Assembly: GCF_014203355.1 (NCBI RefSeq)
Contig: NZ_JACHIR010000001.1
Span: 8,248,038 to 8,312,037, forward strand
DNA from: Kutzneria kofuensis
GTDB taxonomy: Bacteria; Actinomycetota; Actinomycetes; Mycobacteriales; Pseudonocardiaceae
DNA: 64,000 nucleotides
Reading direction: 5' to 3'
The notes beneath the pieces were generated by a model that made no database searches, had not been told where the DNA came from, and worked only from the letters and a program-made list of their open reading frames with translations. The position numbers were made by a program, and so were the translations under genes. Numbering within the stretch: the stretch's first letter is position 1; each line of letters begins with the position of its first letter. Positions 37,490 through 47,046 of this stretch are shown one piece after another.

Positions 37490-38758
37490 ATGAGCGGTAG
37501 TTCCGCGCTGGCAAGTGCGCAGCCCTTCGGGTTCGGTCCCGCGGCGAAGCTCGTGGCCGTTGTCGACCACCTCGGCGCCGCGCGGGCGAGCTTCTACGGC
37601 AACGGCATCGCACTGCGCTACGCCCAGGTCAACGGCGACCACTTCGACGCTGTCGAGGAGTTCGACTTCTCCGACCTCGACGCCGCGATGCACTTGGTCG
37701 GCTCGTTCGACTACGCCCTGAGCGTGATGGAACCCCGACTGGTGCTCGCGTGCGTGCGCCGTGGCGTGCCAGTGATGTTCTTCGACAGCCTCTTCGGATT
37801 CTGGCGCCTCGACCACGACCTCGCTGACCTCGCGGACGTGGCGCGCACCATCCGAGCCGGCGACGACGCGCAGGCCGCGGCGGCTTTCGCCGGGCTGTCC
37901 GTGCACGAGTCGATGGTCGTTTCGCACATGATCGCGACCAGGTCGTACGCCCAGATGTTCCCGGGGGTGGCACGCCGCCGCGATCAGCTCGCCGAGCTGG
38001 GATTCGACACCGTCACCGCGACCGGCTCGATGGCCAACCTGGCCGAGATCGAGCACCTGCGCGGCCTGGAGCCGCGCCTGTCCCGCACCCTCGTGCTGAA
38101 CCTCGGCGGCTTCACCAACGCCTTCCTGGACTACGACCGGCGCGGCGGCTATGTCGACATTCTGATGGCCTGGACGGAGCACGTCGCCCGCACCCGGGAC
38201 GACTTCGACGAGATCGTCATCTGCACGGGGGCGTTCGGTGACTCCTTCGAACGCCGGATCGGCGACGTGGTGCTCCGGTGCGGTCTCGTCCCGCACGCCG
38301 AATTCCTGCGGCTGGTCGCACGCCGGCCGGTGTACCTCACGCCACCCGGGTTGACGTCGTTGCATGAGGCAGTTGTCATTGGCACGCCGGCAATGCTGCT
38401 GCCCAGCCAGCACTACGGTCACGAGTTCAACCGTCGCAGCCTCGACGGCACGTCGGTGGCGCGGTGGAGCGCGTCCTTCGACGGCCTCGGCATCCCGGTC
38501 GAGCTACCGGACGACGATCTGCAGGGCACCCTCGCACTCGCTGAACTGGCCGACCGCATCCGCGCCGACGAGGCACTGCTCGCGGCGTTCGTCGCGAACA
38601 TGGATCGCGAGCTGGACGCCTTCGTCTCCCGTACCGACCGGGACAGCGAACAGTGGATCACTGATCTGGGTGCCGTCTTCGCGGGCGAGCCGATCGCTCG
38701 CGTGATGGCGACGATCGAGGAGGAGGTCGGCCGTGTCCACGCCAGCAAGCCGCTCTGA
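37490..38758 (+). CDS. GT-B-like glycosyltransferase family protein
   Basis: ATG at 37490 with GGGGGAGAG upstream. 422 residues, no signal peptide. The C-terminal half contains PPGLTSLHEAVVIGTPAMLL, which resembles the nucleotide-sugar-binding signature of MurG/UGT-type GT-B enzymes. The N-terminal half is less conserved. It lacks a clearly assignable acceptor domain. Context suggests it attaches a sugar, perhaps a uronate from the upstream dehydrogenase, to the cluster product or a biosynthetic intermediate. The start of the next gene overlaps its end by 26 bp. Confidence 0.6.
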   Translation: MSGSSALASAQPFGFGPAAKLVAVVDHLGAARASFYGNGIALRYAQVNGDHFDAVEEFDFSDLDAAMHLVGSFDYALSVMEPRLVLACVRRGVPVMFFDSLFGFWRLDHDLADLADVARTIRAGDDAQAAAAFAGLSVHESMVVSHMIATRSYAQMFPGVARRRDQLAELGFDTVTATGSMANLAEIEHLRGLEPRLSRTLVLNLGGFTNAFLDYDRRGGYVDILMAWTEHVARTRDDFDEIVICTGAFGDSFERRIGDVVLRCGLVPHAEFLRLVARRPVYLTPPGLTSLHEAVVIGTPAMLLPSQHYGHEFNRRSLDGTSVARWSASFDGLGIPVELPDDDLQGTLALAELADRIRADEALLAAFVANMDRELDAFVSRTDRDSEQWITDLGAVFAGEPIARVMATIEEEVGRVHASKPL

Positions 38759-39695
38759 GCGGCAGGTCGACGAGCAGGCGGTCCGCCTGCTCTCGGCGGC
38801 GTTCGACGGAACGGGGGCGGCCGTGAGTTTCAGGTCATGGACTCCCGTGGGAGCGCGCAAGATCAGGAAGCGTCGGTTCACCATGCTCGTCGCGGACGGC
38901 ACCCCGGCGCTGGTCTGCAAGACCGCACTCGACATCGACGACGCCAAGGTCGGTGCCGAGGCGACCAAGCTGGACACGCTGGACCTGCCGGCGTCCCTCA
39001 CCCGCGCCCGTGTGCTGAGCAGGCACGAGGGCGGGTTCGTCATGACGTACGTACCCGCGCTGGATCTGCCGGACGCGTTGGCCGGTCGGTCCCAGGAGTC
39101 GTTCGCCACGCTGCTCGGCCGCGCCGTCGAACTGGTTGCCGCCCTCCACCGACACTCCCGTGTGGACGGAGATGTGACCCGCCGGCGTGCCGTCGCCGGA
39201 CAGTACGTGGCCGAGGAGTTGCTGCACCGACCGGAACTGCGAGCAGCGGTCGACGTTGCCGTCCTGGCCGCGACCCATGGCGACCTCGCGCCTTGGAACG
39301 TCCGGCACGATCCGGAGACCGACCGCTTGAGCCTGATCGACTGGGAGGACTACCGGCACTGCGGCATCGCCGGCATCGACATCGTCAACCTGCTCACGAC
39401 GCTGGGGCTCGTGGTGTTCCCGGAGTACCGTACGCGCGGCCTCGACTGGCTGTACGACCAGATCTTCGGCGGCAGCCACTGGTACTCGCGGCTGGTCCAT
39501 GACCTGATCGTTCGGTATGCGACCGCGACCGGCCAGGCGCCCGGCGCGGTTCTCGACCTGCTGCCCTTCCACTGCGCGTGGATGACCACACGGATCACCG
39601 CCGAGGGCCGCGATCCCAGTCAGCTCTACTACGCCACCTTCCTTCGCCGCTACGTCTCCCAACCGCCGGGGTGGTTCGATGCTTCCGCCGCCTGA
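38733..39695 (+). CDS. Aminoglycoside-phosphotransferase-fold kinase
   Basis: The GTG start lies inside the end of the preceding gene, after GAGGAGGAGG. 320 residues. The kinase catalytic loop is THGDLAPWNV and the metal-binding motif is LIDWEDY, as in APH/choline-kinase proteins. The N-terminal lobe is present (RRFTMLVADGTPALVCKTAL). Such kinases may phosphorylate an intermediate or confer self-resistance; the sequence does not say which. Overlap with both neighbours shows tight coupling in the operon. Confidence 0.78.
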   Translation: MSTPASRSERQVDEQAVRLLSAAFDGTGAAVSFRSWTPVGARKIRKRRFTMLVADGTPALVCKTALDIDDAKVGAEATKLDTLDLPASLTRARVLSRHEGGFVMTYVPALDLPDALAGRSQESFATLLGRAVELVAALHRHSRVDGDVTRRRAVAGQYVAEELLHRPELRAAVDVAVLAATHGDLAPWNVRHDPETDRLSLIDWEDYRHCGIAGIDIVNLLTTLGLVVFPEYRTRGLDWLYDQIFGGSHWYSRLVHDLIVRYATATGQAPGAVLDLLPFHCAWMTTRITAEGRDPSQLYYATFLRRYVSQPPGWFDASAA

Positions 39696-41127
39696 CACTT
39701 ATGACGCCGTCGTGGTCGGCGGTGGCCCGTCCGGGATCTTCGCGGCCCATGGCGCGGCGCTCGCGGGCGCGCGCGTCCTGTTGCTCGAAGCCGGGGCGCC
39801 GATGGCGGACAGCCTGTGCCCGCGGGTCAAGCTCGACACATCCGGGCGGCTGGTGCGCGCGAGCGAGCGGTTCAGGATGCAGTGCCCTCGCTGCACCTGC
39901 CTGACCGGGCTGGGCGGCGCGGCCTTCCACTTCGACACCAACCTGGGCTACTCGCACGCCCTGACCAGGTCCAAGATCGAGGTGGACGAGACCGGAGAGA
40001 TCCGCCCGTACAGCACCCTCGAGCGTGCCCTGCCGCCGTTCACCCGAGCGCAGGACGCGGTGCGTGAGGTCTTCGACCTGTTGCGGCAGCACGGACTTCC
40101 CGCATCGGACGATTCGGGGCCGGCCGCGGATCCGCCCGGCGCGGTGTCGGAGCTGTTCGAGGGAGTCGACCTGAGCACGTCGCAGGAGATCACGGTCGAC
40201 CGTGCGCTCACGGTGGTCGACTCCGTGATGACCGCGTTCGTCGAGGCGGGCGGCGAGGTGGCGTTCCGGTCCAGGGTCACCTCGATCCGCGCCGGCGACG
40301 TCTTCCGGGTCACCGCCGCGACCCCGGCCGGGGAGCGCGAGGTCACGGCGCGGTCGGTGGTCGTCGCGGGCGGCAAACTGGGCATGTCCTGGATCCGGAC
40401 GGTCGTGGCCGGCCTGGGAGTGGCCCACGAGCCGACCCGCAAGGTCGACATCGGCGTGCGCGTGGAGGGGGCACGGGAACAGTTCGGACCGCTGTCGGCA
40501 TGGTGTGACAACCCGAAGCTGTCCTTCGTGAACGACCGAGGCGAATCGGTCCGCACGTTCTGCGTGTGTGCGGGTGGCCGCATCATGCAGTACGACTTCG
40601 AGGACACCGTGGTGCTGGACGGCCAGCACTGCATGACCAAGCCCACGCGACGGTCGAACTTCGGCGTCGTGACGACCGTTGCCGTACCGCCGGGCACCGA
40701 CGGCACGGAGCACGCGTTGGACCTGGCGCGTGCCGTCTCCAAGCGGGGCGGCGGGAAGCCGGTCGCGTGTACCGTCGCCGAGCTCCGGCGGGAGCGTGTC
40801 GAGGACGTCGCGCTCGACACGAGCCTGATCGACTTCACGCACGCTCCGCTGTCCGAGTGCCTGCCCACCGGTCTGGTCAGCGACGTGCTGGCCATGGTCG
40901 ACCGGCTCAACACGGCGTTCCCGGATCTGGTCGCCGACTCCGCGGTGGTGGCCGCCCCGGTGGTGGAACGGATTTATCCCCGGCTGGTGCTCAGCGAGCA
41001 CATGGAATCCAGCGTGCCCGGCTTGTATTTCGTCGGGGACGCCTCCTCGAAGGTCATCGGGGTGACCTACGGTGCGGCGACGGGCCTGGCCGCGGCGCGC
41101 CATCTGGCGGGGAGCCGCCGGTCATGA
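39679..41127 (+). CDS. FAD-dependent dehydrogenase (COG2509-like)
   Basis: 482 residues. An N-terminal dinucleotide-binding motif VVVGGGPSGIFAAHGAALAG is followed by PRCTCLTGLGGAAFHFDTNL, with a Cys pair, then a central domain. The C-terminal FAD motif is GLYFVGDASSKVIGVTYGAA. The overall layout matches the uncharacterised FAD dehydrogenase family COG2509/HI0933-like. Its stop codon overlaps the ATG of the adenylation protein (ATGA). It may oxidise a carrier-bound or free intermediate; the substrate is unknown. Confidence 0.75.
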   Translation: MLPPPDTYDAVVVGGGPSGIFAAHGAALAGARVLLLEAGAPMADSLCPRVKLDTSGRLVRASERFRMQCPRCTCLTGLGGAAFHFDTNLGYSHALTRSKIEVDETGEIRPYSTLERALPPFTRAQDAVREVFDLLRQHGLPASDDSGPAADPPGAVSELFEGVDLSTSQEITVDRALTVVDSVMTAFVEAGGEVAFRSRVTSIRAGDVFRVTAATPAGEREVTARSVVVAGGKLGMSWIRTVVAGLGVAHEPTRKVDIGVRVEGAREQFGPLSAWCDNPKLSFVNDRGESVRTFCVCAGGRIMQYDFEDTVVLDGQHCMTKPTRRSNFGVVTTVAVPPGTDGTEHALDLARAVSKRGGGKPVACTVAELRRERVEDVALDTSLIDFTHAPLSECLPTGLVSDVLAMVDRLNTAFPDLVADSAVVAAPVVERIYPRLVLSEHMESSVPGLYFVGDASSKVIGVTYGAATGLAAARHLAGSRRS

Positions 41128-43298
41128 GCATCGGATTCACCCTTCCCGCGCTGGACGCGACCTCCGACCCGCTGCGGATCGTCGCCGCCGCGGCCGGGCT
41201 GGTCACCGGCCGCTACGGCATTTCGGGCCGGATCGACCTCGCGCTGGACGACGGGACACGGCAACCGCTGGCCGCGGTGGCCGACCCCGAGGCGCAGCGC
41301 CTCGGCGACCTGCTCGCCCCGACCGAGGCGGCACCGGTGAGCCAGGTGCACCTCGACCAGTTCTGTGTGCTCACGCTCTCGGGGGTGCGAGTGGAGATCT
41401 CCACTGGCACGGTCGATCTACCGTGCGGCGCGGAGTCGTTCGCGGCGCATCTGCGAGGCGTGATCGAGGCCGCCGTGCGGCATCCGGACCGAGTGTTCGG
41501 TGACCACGACATCGTCACGGCCGACGAGCGTCGGCTGTTGCTGGGGGAATGGAACGGGTCGGACGTCACGTACCCGGCGACGACGTTGCACGGGATGTTC
41601 GCCGATCAGGCGCGCCGGACACCGGATGCTGTTGCGCTGGTGGACGAAGAGCGGTCGCTGACCTATCGGGAAGTCGATCTGATGTCCAACCGCGTCGCGC
41701 GGGGACTGCGCGGTCACGTCCCGGCGGCGGGCGTTGTCATCGCGGTGTCCGGGGCGCGATCGATCGACGTCCTGGTGGCCAAGATCGGCGTGATGAAGGC
41801 GGGCGCCGCCTTCCTCTACCTGGATCCGGCGACCCCGGCGACGCGGGTGGCGCAGATCTGTGCGATCGCCCGGCCCGTGGCGGTCGTCCGGTCCCGACAG
41901 GCGCCGTTGCCGCCGCTGGACTCGCCGCAGGTACTGCTCGACGACCTGCTCGCGGACGAGTCGGTGCCGACGGAGCCGGTCCCGGAGATCGCGGACGAGT
42001 CGACGGCGGCGTACGTCCTGTTCACCTCCGGCTCGACCGGGGAACCGAAGGGCGTGGTCCGTCCGCATCGGATGAACACGACGCGGGTCTTCCTCGAGCA
42101 GAAGATGTACGGTCTCGGCCCGGGCGACCGTCACCTGATGAAGTCGGTTCCGTTCTTTCGGGAGTTCTTCTGGGGACTGGCGACCGGCGGCGCCATCGTG
42201 GTCGCCCGTCCCGGCGGTGAGCGCGACGACCGCTACCTGGTCGAGCTGATCCGGCGGATGGGCATCACGGTCTGCTCGTTCGTGCCGTCGATGCTGCGGG
42301 TTCTGCTGGCGCACGACGACTTCCGGACCCCGTACCTGCCGGTCCGACACGTGTTCACCGCGGGCGAGGCGTTCGACCGCGACCTGGAGGACCGGCTGCG
42401 CGATCGCGGCTTCCCGGTGCATGTCACGTACACGTTGGCCGAGGCCGACTACGTCACGCATCGGGGCGCGGCACTACCGCCGGGACCGGGGACGACCGCC
42501 GGCCGGCCGCTGGACATGCGCGTCTACCTGTGCGATCCGCGAGGTCGGCTGGTGCCGCCGGGCGTCACGGGGGAGGTCTACACCGGTGGGCCCGGACTCG
42601 CCGACGGATACGTCAACAGACCGGAGCTGACGGCCGAGCGGTTCCTGGCCAACCCGTTCGAGCCGGATCGGGTCCCGACGGTCTTCCGGACCGGCGACCT
42701 CGGCCGGCACACCGCCGACGGGCAGTTCGAGTTCGTCGGCCGGGCCGACTCCCAGGTCAAGATCCGTGGCCAGCGGGTGGAGCCGACCGAGGTCGAGCAT
42801 GTGCTGCGCCGGCATCCGGCCGTCGAGAACGCCGTGGTGGCCGCACTGCCCGACCCCGACCAGGGCAACGTGCTGGTGGCCTACCTCCAACCGGCGGTGG
42901 GAGACGTGGACACCCGCGAGGTCCGCGCGTTCGCGCATGAGCAGCTGCCCGGGCACATGGTGCCGACCTATCTGGTCGCGGTCGCCGAGCTGCCCATGCT
43001 GGTCAGCGGCAAGATCGACCGGGCAGCGCTCCGGACCGTCGTCGGGACCCGCGCGCCCGAGCTGGGGCCGCCGCTGCCGCCTCGGGGCGACCGGGAACGT
43101 CGCGTGGCGCGGGTGTGGGCCACTGTGCTCGGGATGCGCGAAGTCGGTGTCGAGGACTCGTTCACCGACCTCGGCGGCGACTCGCTCAAGGCGATGCTGC
43201 TGCGGAGCGCACTGGAGACGGAGCTGGGGACGCCGGTGGACTTCGCTTCCGTGCTGTCGGCGCCGACCGTGCGTGACTTCGTCGAGGCGACCTCGTGA
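41124..43298 (+). CDS. NRPS-like protein: partial C-like N-terminus, adenylation domain, carrier
   Basis: 724 residues. About 140 N-terminal residues resemble the end of a condensation domain, without an HHxxxDG motif. The adenylation domain follows: A3 YVLFTSGSTGEPKG near residue 297, A5 YTLAEADYVTH, A7/A8 FRTGDLGR ... GRADSQVKIRGQRVEPTEVE, and A10 LVSGKIDR. The carrier domain has Ser687 in DLGGDSLKA. At A4 the usual pocket Asp that holds the alpha-amino group is Arg346 (SVPFFREFFWG). The substrate is therefore probably not a standard alpha-amino acid. It overlaps both neighbours by 4 bp. No reductase or thioesterase is attached. Confidence 0.88.
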   Translation: MSIGFTLPALDATSDPLRIVAAAAGLVTGRYGISGRIDLALDDGTRQPLAAVADPEAQRLGDLLAPTEAAPVSQVHLDQFCVLTLSGVRVEISTGTVDLPCGAESFAAHLRGVIEAAVRHPDRVFGDHDIVTADERRLLLGEWNGSDVTYPATTLHGMFADQARRTPDAVALVDEERSLTYREVDLMSNRVARGLRGHVPAAGVVIAVSGARSIDVLVAKIGVMKAGAAFLYLDPATPATRVAQICAIARPVAVVRSRQAPLPPLDSPQVLLDDLLADESVPTEPVPEIADESTAAYVLFTSGSTGEPKGVVRPHRMNTTRVFLEQKMYGLGPGDRHLMKSVPFFREFFWGLATGGAIVVARPGGERDDRYLVELIRRMGITVCSFVPSMLRVLLAHDDFRTPYLPVRHVFTAGEAFDRDLEDRLRDRGFPVHVTYTLAEADYVTHRGAALPPGPGTTAGRPLDMRVYLCDPRGRLVPPGVTGEVYTGGPGLADGYVNRPELTAERFLANPFEPDRVPTVFRTGDLGRHTADGQFEFVGRADSQVKIRGQRVEPTEVEHVLRRHPAVENAVVAALPDPDQGNVLVAYLQPAVGDVDTREVRAFAHEQLPGHMVPTYLVAVAELPMLVSGKIDRAALRTVVGTRAPELGPPLPPRGDRERRVARVWATVLGMREVGVEDSFTDLGGDSLKAMLLRSALETELGTPVDFASVLSAPTVRDFVEATS

Positions 43299-46195
43299 GC
43301 GCCGCGTTCGACCAGCCGATCGCCGTCGTGGGCGCCGCGCTGCGGCTGCCCGGGGCGCGGAATCTCGGCGAGTACTGGGATCTGCTCACCGGAGCGCGGG
43401 ACACTGTCACCCGCCGCACGGATGCCGTCCCGGACCCGGCGGCCAGCTCCCTCGGCGTGCCGCCCGACGCCCGGTTCGTCGGCGCCTACGGCGGGATCGA
43501 CGACCCCATGGCATTCGACCCGGCGCGGTTCGGCATGTCCGCGGCCGAGGCCCTGCAGACCGATCCGCAGCAGCGGGTTCTGCTGGAACTCGTCGACGAG
43601 GCGCTCCACGTGGCGTCGGTGCCGGCGGCGGCCCATGCCCGCACCGGTGTGTTCGCCGGCGCCGGTCTCAACTCGTACGCCGACTCGGTCCGCACGGCCC
43701 TGCGTGGCGCGATCGGCGTGGACGACTTCGCCGTGGAGCTGGGCACCGCGCGTGACTACCTCGCCGGCAAGATCGCCTACCGGCTCAACCTGCGTGGGCC
43801 CGTGGTGAACGTGCTGGCCGCCTGCTCGACCGGCCTGGTCGCGGTGCACCTCGCCAGCCGGGCGCTGCTCGACGACGAAGTGGACGTGGCGGTTGCCGGA
43901 GTTTCGGCCATCAGGTACCCGCTGTGGACCGGCTACTGGGCGGTCCCCGGCAGCATCGCGTCGGCGGACGGCGTGTGCCGGCCGTTCGACGTGAGGGCCA
44001 CGGGCACCGTTCCCGCCGACGGCGCCGGCGCCGTTGTGCTCAAGCGGCTCGCGGACGCGGTGAGCGACGGCGACGACGTGCTTGCGGTCGTTCGTGGTTC
44101 GGCGGTGGGCAACGACGGCCGCAAACCGGGCTTCGGACACGTCCGGGCCGACGCGCAGGAGGACGTCATCCGCGCTGCCCTTCGTGCGGCGGGCGTCGAG
44201 CCCGGTGATGTGTCCTATGTGGAGGCGCACGGCACGGGCACCCGCCTCGGCGACGCGGTGGAGTGGTCCACCCTGCACAGGGTGTTCGGCGCGAACGCCG
44301 GTTCGGTGGCAGTGGGGACCAGCAAGGGCAGCCTCGGGCACACCAGGGAGGCCGCCGGCATGGCCGGCCTGCTCAAGGCCATCCTGTGCTTGAGCAACGG
44401 TGTCGTGCCGCCGTCGGCGAACTTCGGGGCACTGCCGCACGATCTTCGCCTGGAGTCCGCGCTGCTGCCGGTCACCGACCCGATCGCGGTGGAGCGCGGG
44501 CTCGGCGGCGTCAGTGCGTTCGGCCTGGGCGGCACGAACTGTCACGTGGTGCTGGAACGCGCGCCTCGGCCGGCGGCACGGCCGGCCGCCCGGCGTTCGG
44601 TCGCCCTGGTGTCCAGCCACAGCGTCGCCGGGCTGGATGAGGAGACCAGGCTGCTGCGCGACGCCGGTGCAGCACAGGACGATCTGGCCGCCGGCTCCCA
44701 GGTTCGGGCACACCACCACCAGTTCCGGCGGTTCGTGGAACTGAGCGCGGACCTCGGCCCGAAGGCGTTGGCCCGCCGCACCCGCAAGGCGCCGCGCCGT
44801 GCGACGGCGGCTGCGTTCGCGTTCCCCGGCGTCGGTAGTGACCACATCGGCATGGTTGCCGATCTGGCGGCGGCGTCCGAGCTGTTTCGCGCGAGCCTGC
44901 GGGACACCGCGGAACTGGCCCGTGCGGTCGGCGTCCCTGGTCTGTTCGCCGAGCTGCCGGCGGAGTCGCCTGTGGACAGTCCCCCGACGCGCGCTGGCGC
45001 CTTGGTGAACCTGAGGATGGTGCTCGGACGGGGCGCGCCGCCGCAGAGTTGCGGATTCACCTCCTTGCCGGTGCGGCATCTGAGTTTGTTCGCGGTGCAG
45101 CTGGCGTTCGTGGACCTGTTGGCATCGGCCGGCGTGCGCCCGGCGGCCGTGGTCGGGCACTCGCTGGGCGAGTGGACGGCCGCGACCGTGGTGGGAGCGA
45201 TCAGTCGGGCCGACGCGGTGCGGATGGTCGCTCGTCGCGCCGAACTCATCCAGAGCGCGCCGCAGGGCATGACCGTGTCCGTCGCCGCCGGTGCCGAGGA
45301 GATCCGGCCTCTGCTGGACGACGGACTGGAGATCGCCGCCGAGAACAGTCCGGTCGCATGCGTGGTGTCCGGCATCGACGCGACCGCGTTCGAGGAACGG
45401 CTCCGAGCACGGGGTGTGGTGCACCGTCGGCTGGACGACCGGTTCGCCTTCCACAACCGGCTGCTCGCCGAGGCCGCCGACACCCTGGCCGGCCTTGTCG
45501 AGGAGGTCGAGTTCACCGAGCCGGCGATCCCGATGGCCTCGGCCGTCACGGGGGAGTGGGTGAAGCAGTTCGACGCCGCGTACTGGCGGGCACAGCTGAT
45601 CGGCACGGTGCGGTTCAAGGACGCGCTGGCCACCCTCGCCCGTGATCACGGCCTGCTGGTCGAGATCGGCCCCGGCAACGTCCGTCCCTGGGCGACGCAC
45701 GCGGCGCCGGATCTTGACACTGTTCGAACGGCGAAGTCCTCCTTCGAGGGAGCACGCGACCGGGACGTGTATGAACAGGCGCTCGCTGAGCTGTGGCTGC
45801 ACGGCCATGAGCCGGTCTGGCCCGTGCCGGCGGCCGACCGACCGCACCGGGCGCCGCGGGCCCTGCCGCCCGTGTTGACGCGGCGCGGCTTCGATCCCGG
45901 CCGCGAGCACGAGGCCGTCCCCGCGGCGCCGGCGGCCGAGTTCCCGCTCCGAGCGGCATCGGAGTTGTCGCAGCGGTTGGCCGAGCTGTGGTGCGCGTTG
46001 CTCGGTCTGGACCACGTCGACGAGGACGACCACTTCTTCGATCTCGGCGGCGATTCGCTGCTGGGCCGGCACCTGATCGCGCTGGTCCGGCAGCACACCG
46101 GCCGTGAGGTCCCGGGCGAGGTGGTGTTCGCGTCCGGCACGGTGCGCGGCATGGCCGATTCGATCCAACGCCACCTGTCGGAGGGAACGCGATGA
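43295..46195 (+). CDS. Type I polyketide synthase, KS-AT-ACP
   Basis: 966 residues. Ketosynthase with triad Cys177 (AACSTGL), His312 (EAHGTGT) and His349 (KGSLGHT). Acyltransferase with Ser623 (GHSLGEW) and His720 in FAFHN, closer to the malonyl-type HAFH than to the methylmalonyl YASH motif. ACP Ser921 in DLGGDSLLG. No KR, DH or ER is present, so one condensation would leave a beta-keto group. The adjacent methoxymalonyl-ACP cassette suggests an ACP-bound extender may be used; AT motifs cannot prove this. The GTG start overlaps the previous stop. Confidence 0.92.
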   Translation: MSAAFDQPIAVVGAALRLPGARNLGEYWDLLTGARDTVTRRTDAVPDPAASSLGVPPDARFVGAYGGIDDPMAFDPARFGMSAAEALQTDPQQRVLLELVDEALHVASVPAAAHARTGVFAGAGLNSYADSVRTALRGAIGVDDFAVELGTARDYLAGKIAYRLNLRGPVVNVLAACSTGLVAVHLASRALLDDEVDVAVAGVSAIRYPLWTGYWAVPGSIASADGVCRPFDVRATGTVPADGAGAVVLKRLADAVSDGDDVLAVVRGSAVGNDGRKPGFGHVRADAQEDVIRAALRAAGVEPGDVSYVEAHGTGTRLGDAVEWSTLHRVFGANAGSVAVGTSKGSLGHTREAAGMAGLLKAILCLSNGVVPPSANFGALPHDLRLESALLPVTDPIAVERGLGGVSAFGLGGTNCHVVLERAPRPAARPAARRSVALVSSHSVAGLDEETRLLRDAGAAQDDLAAGSQVRAHHHQFRRFVELSADLGPKALARRTRKAPRRATAAAFAFPGVGSDHIGMVADLAAASELFRASLRDTAELARAVGVPGLFAELPAESPVDSPPTRAGALVNLRMVLGRGAPPQSCGFTSLPVRHLSLFAVQLAFVDLLASAGVRPAAVVGHSLGEWTAATVVGAISRADAVRMVARRAELIQSAPQGMTVSVAAGAEEIRPLLDDGLEIAAENSPVACVVSGIDATAFEERLRARGVVHRRLDDRFAFHNRLLAEAADTLAGLVEEVEFTEPAIPMASAVTGEWVKQFDAAYWRAQLIGTVRFKDALATLARDHGLLVEIGPGNVRPWATHAAPDLDTVRTAKSSFEGARDRDVYEQALAELWLHGHEPVWPVPAADRPHRAPRALPPVLTRRGFDPGREHEAVPAAPAAEFPLRAASELSQRLAELWCALLGLDHVDEDDHFFDLGGDSLLGRHLIALVRQHTGREVPGEVVFASGTVRGMADSIQRHLSEGTR

Positions 46196-47046
46196 CGGAA
46201 CGGATCGCGGTCATCGGCGCCGGGGTGATCGGCACCAGCGTCGCACACGCCCTGCTGCGCGCCGGTCGTCCCGTCACGCTGATAGACCGTCCCGGCCACG
46301 ACTGGTCGACCGTACGCACGGCGATCCGGCACCACGAGCGGCTGGCCCGCTTCGCCGACCGGGGGTCGAAGCCGGCCGATCTGGACCGCCTCGCGCTGTC
46401 CACCGATCTCGCGGACGCGGCCGGCGCCGGGTTCGTGATCGAGAACGTCACCGAGGACCTCGAGGTCAAGACCGAGGTGTACCACCGGCTGCGCGAACTC
46501 GGCACCTCCGCGCACATCGCGGCCAACACCTCGGCGATTCCCATCGACACGCTCGCGGCAGCCGCCCCCGACCCGGCCAGGGTCGTCGGTGCGCACTTCA
46601 TGAACCCGGTGTCCGCCACGGCGATGGTGGAGGTGGTGCGGGGTCCGCGCACCTCGCCGCGGACCTTGGACGCGATGCGATCGCTGCTGGACGACCTGGG
46701 CAAGCAGGCCGTGGTGGTCAACGACGCGCCGGGCTTCGTGATCAACCGGGTGCTGATGGCCATGGTGAACCAGGCGGCGGTGCTGGTCGAACAGGGCGTC
46801 GCCGAGCCGCACGCGGTCGACGCGCTGTTCAAGGGCTGTCTCGGTCACGCGATGGGGCCGCTGCGCACCGCGGACCTGATCGGCCTGGACACCATCGTCA
46901 AGACGCTGGACGTGCTCGGCGACGCGTTCCCCGACCCGGTGTTCACGCCGGCGGGCAGCCTCGTCGAGATGGTGGCGTCGGGGCGGCTGGGGATGAAGTC
47001 CGGGCAAGGCTTCTACGACTACCGCACGGGGGCGACGGATGATTGA
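46192..47046 (+). CDS. 3-hydroxyacyl-CoA dehydrogenase-like enzyme of the (methoxy)malonyl-ACP cassette
   Basis: 284 residues. N-terminal NAD motif VIGAGVIGTSVAHALLRAGR, conserved IENVTEDLEVKTEVYHRL and AANTSAIPI, and a C-terminal helical domain ending GLGMKSGQGFYDY-like (here RLGMKSGQGFYDY). With ACP, acyl-ACP dehydrogenase and FkbH next to it in this order, it corresponds to FkbK/AsmO-type enzymes. Those oxidise glyceryl-ACP at C3 on the way to 2-hydroxymalonyl-ACP. It overlaps the PKS gene by 4 bp and the ACP gene by 8 bp. Confidence 0.87.
   Translation: MTERIAVIGAGVIGTSVAHALLRAGRPVTLIDRPGHDWSTVRTAIRHHERLARFADRGSKPADLDRLALSTDLADAAGAGFVIENVTEDLEVKTEVYHRLRELGTSAHIAANTSAIPIDTLAAAAPDPARVVGAHFMNPVSATAMVEVVRGPRTSPRTLDAMRSLLDDLGKQAVVVNDAPGFVINRVLMAMVNQAAVLVEQGVAEPHAVDALFKGCLGHAMGPLRTADLIGLDTIVKTLDVLGDAFPDPVFTPAGSLVEMVASGRLGMKSGQGFYDYRTGATDD

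Noticed and set aside
40566-41123. Upstream extension of the adenylation protein frame
   Set aside because: Lies within the FAD dehydrogenase gene; the ATG at 41124 overlapping that gene's stop codon is the natural start.
42968-46174. Minus-strand open frame of 1,068 codons across the PKS gene
   Set aside because: Shadow of a high-GC gene: the opposite strand encodes catalytic KS, AT and ACP motifs, while this frame gives low-complexity Arg/His/Gly-rich sequence with no domain.
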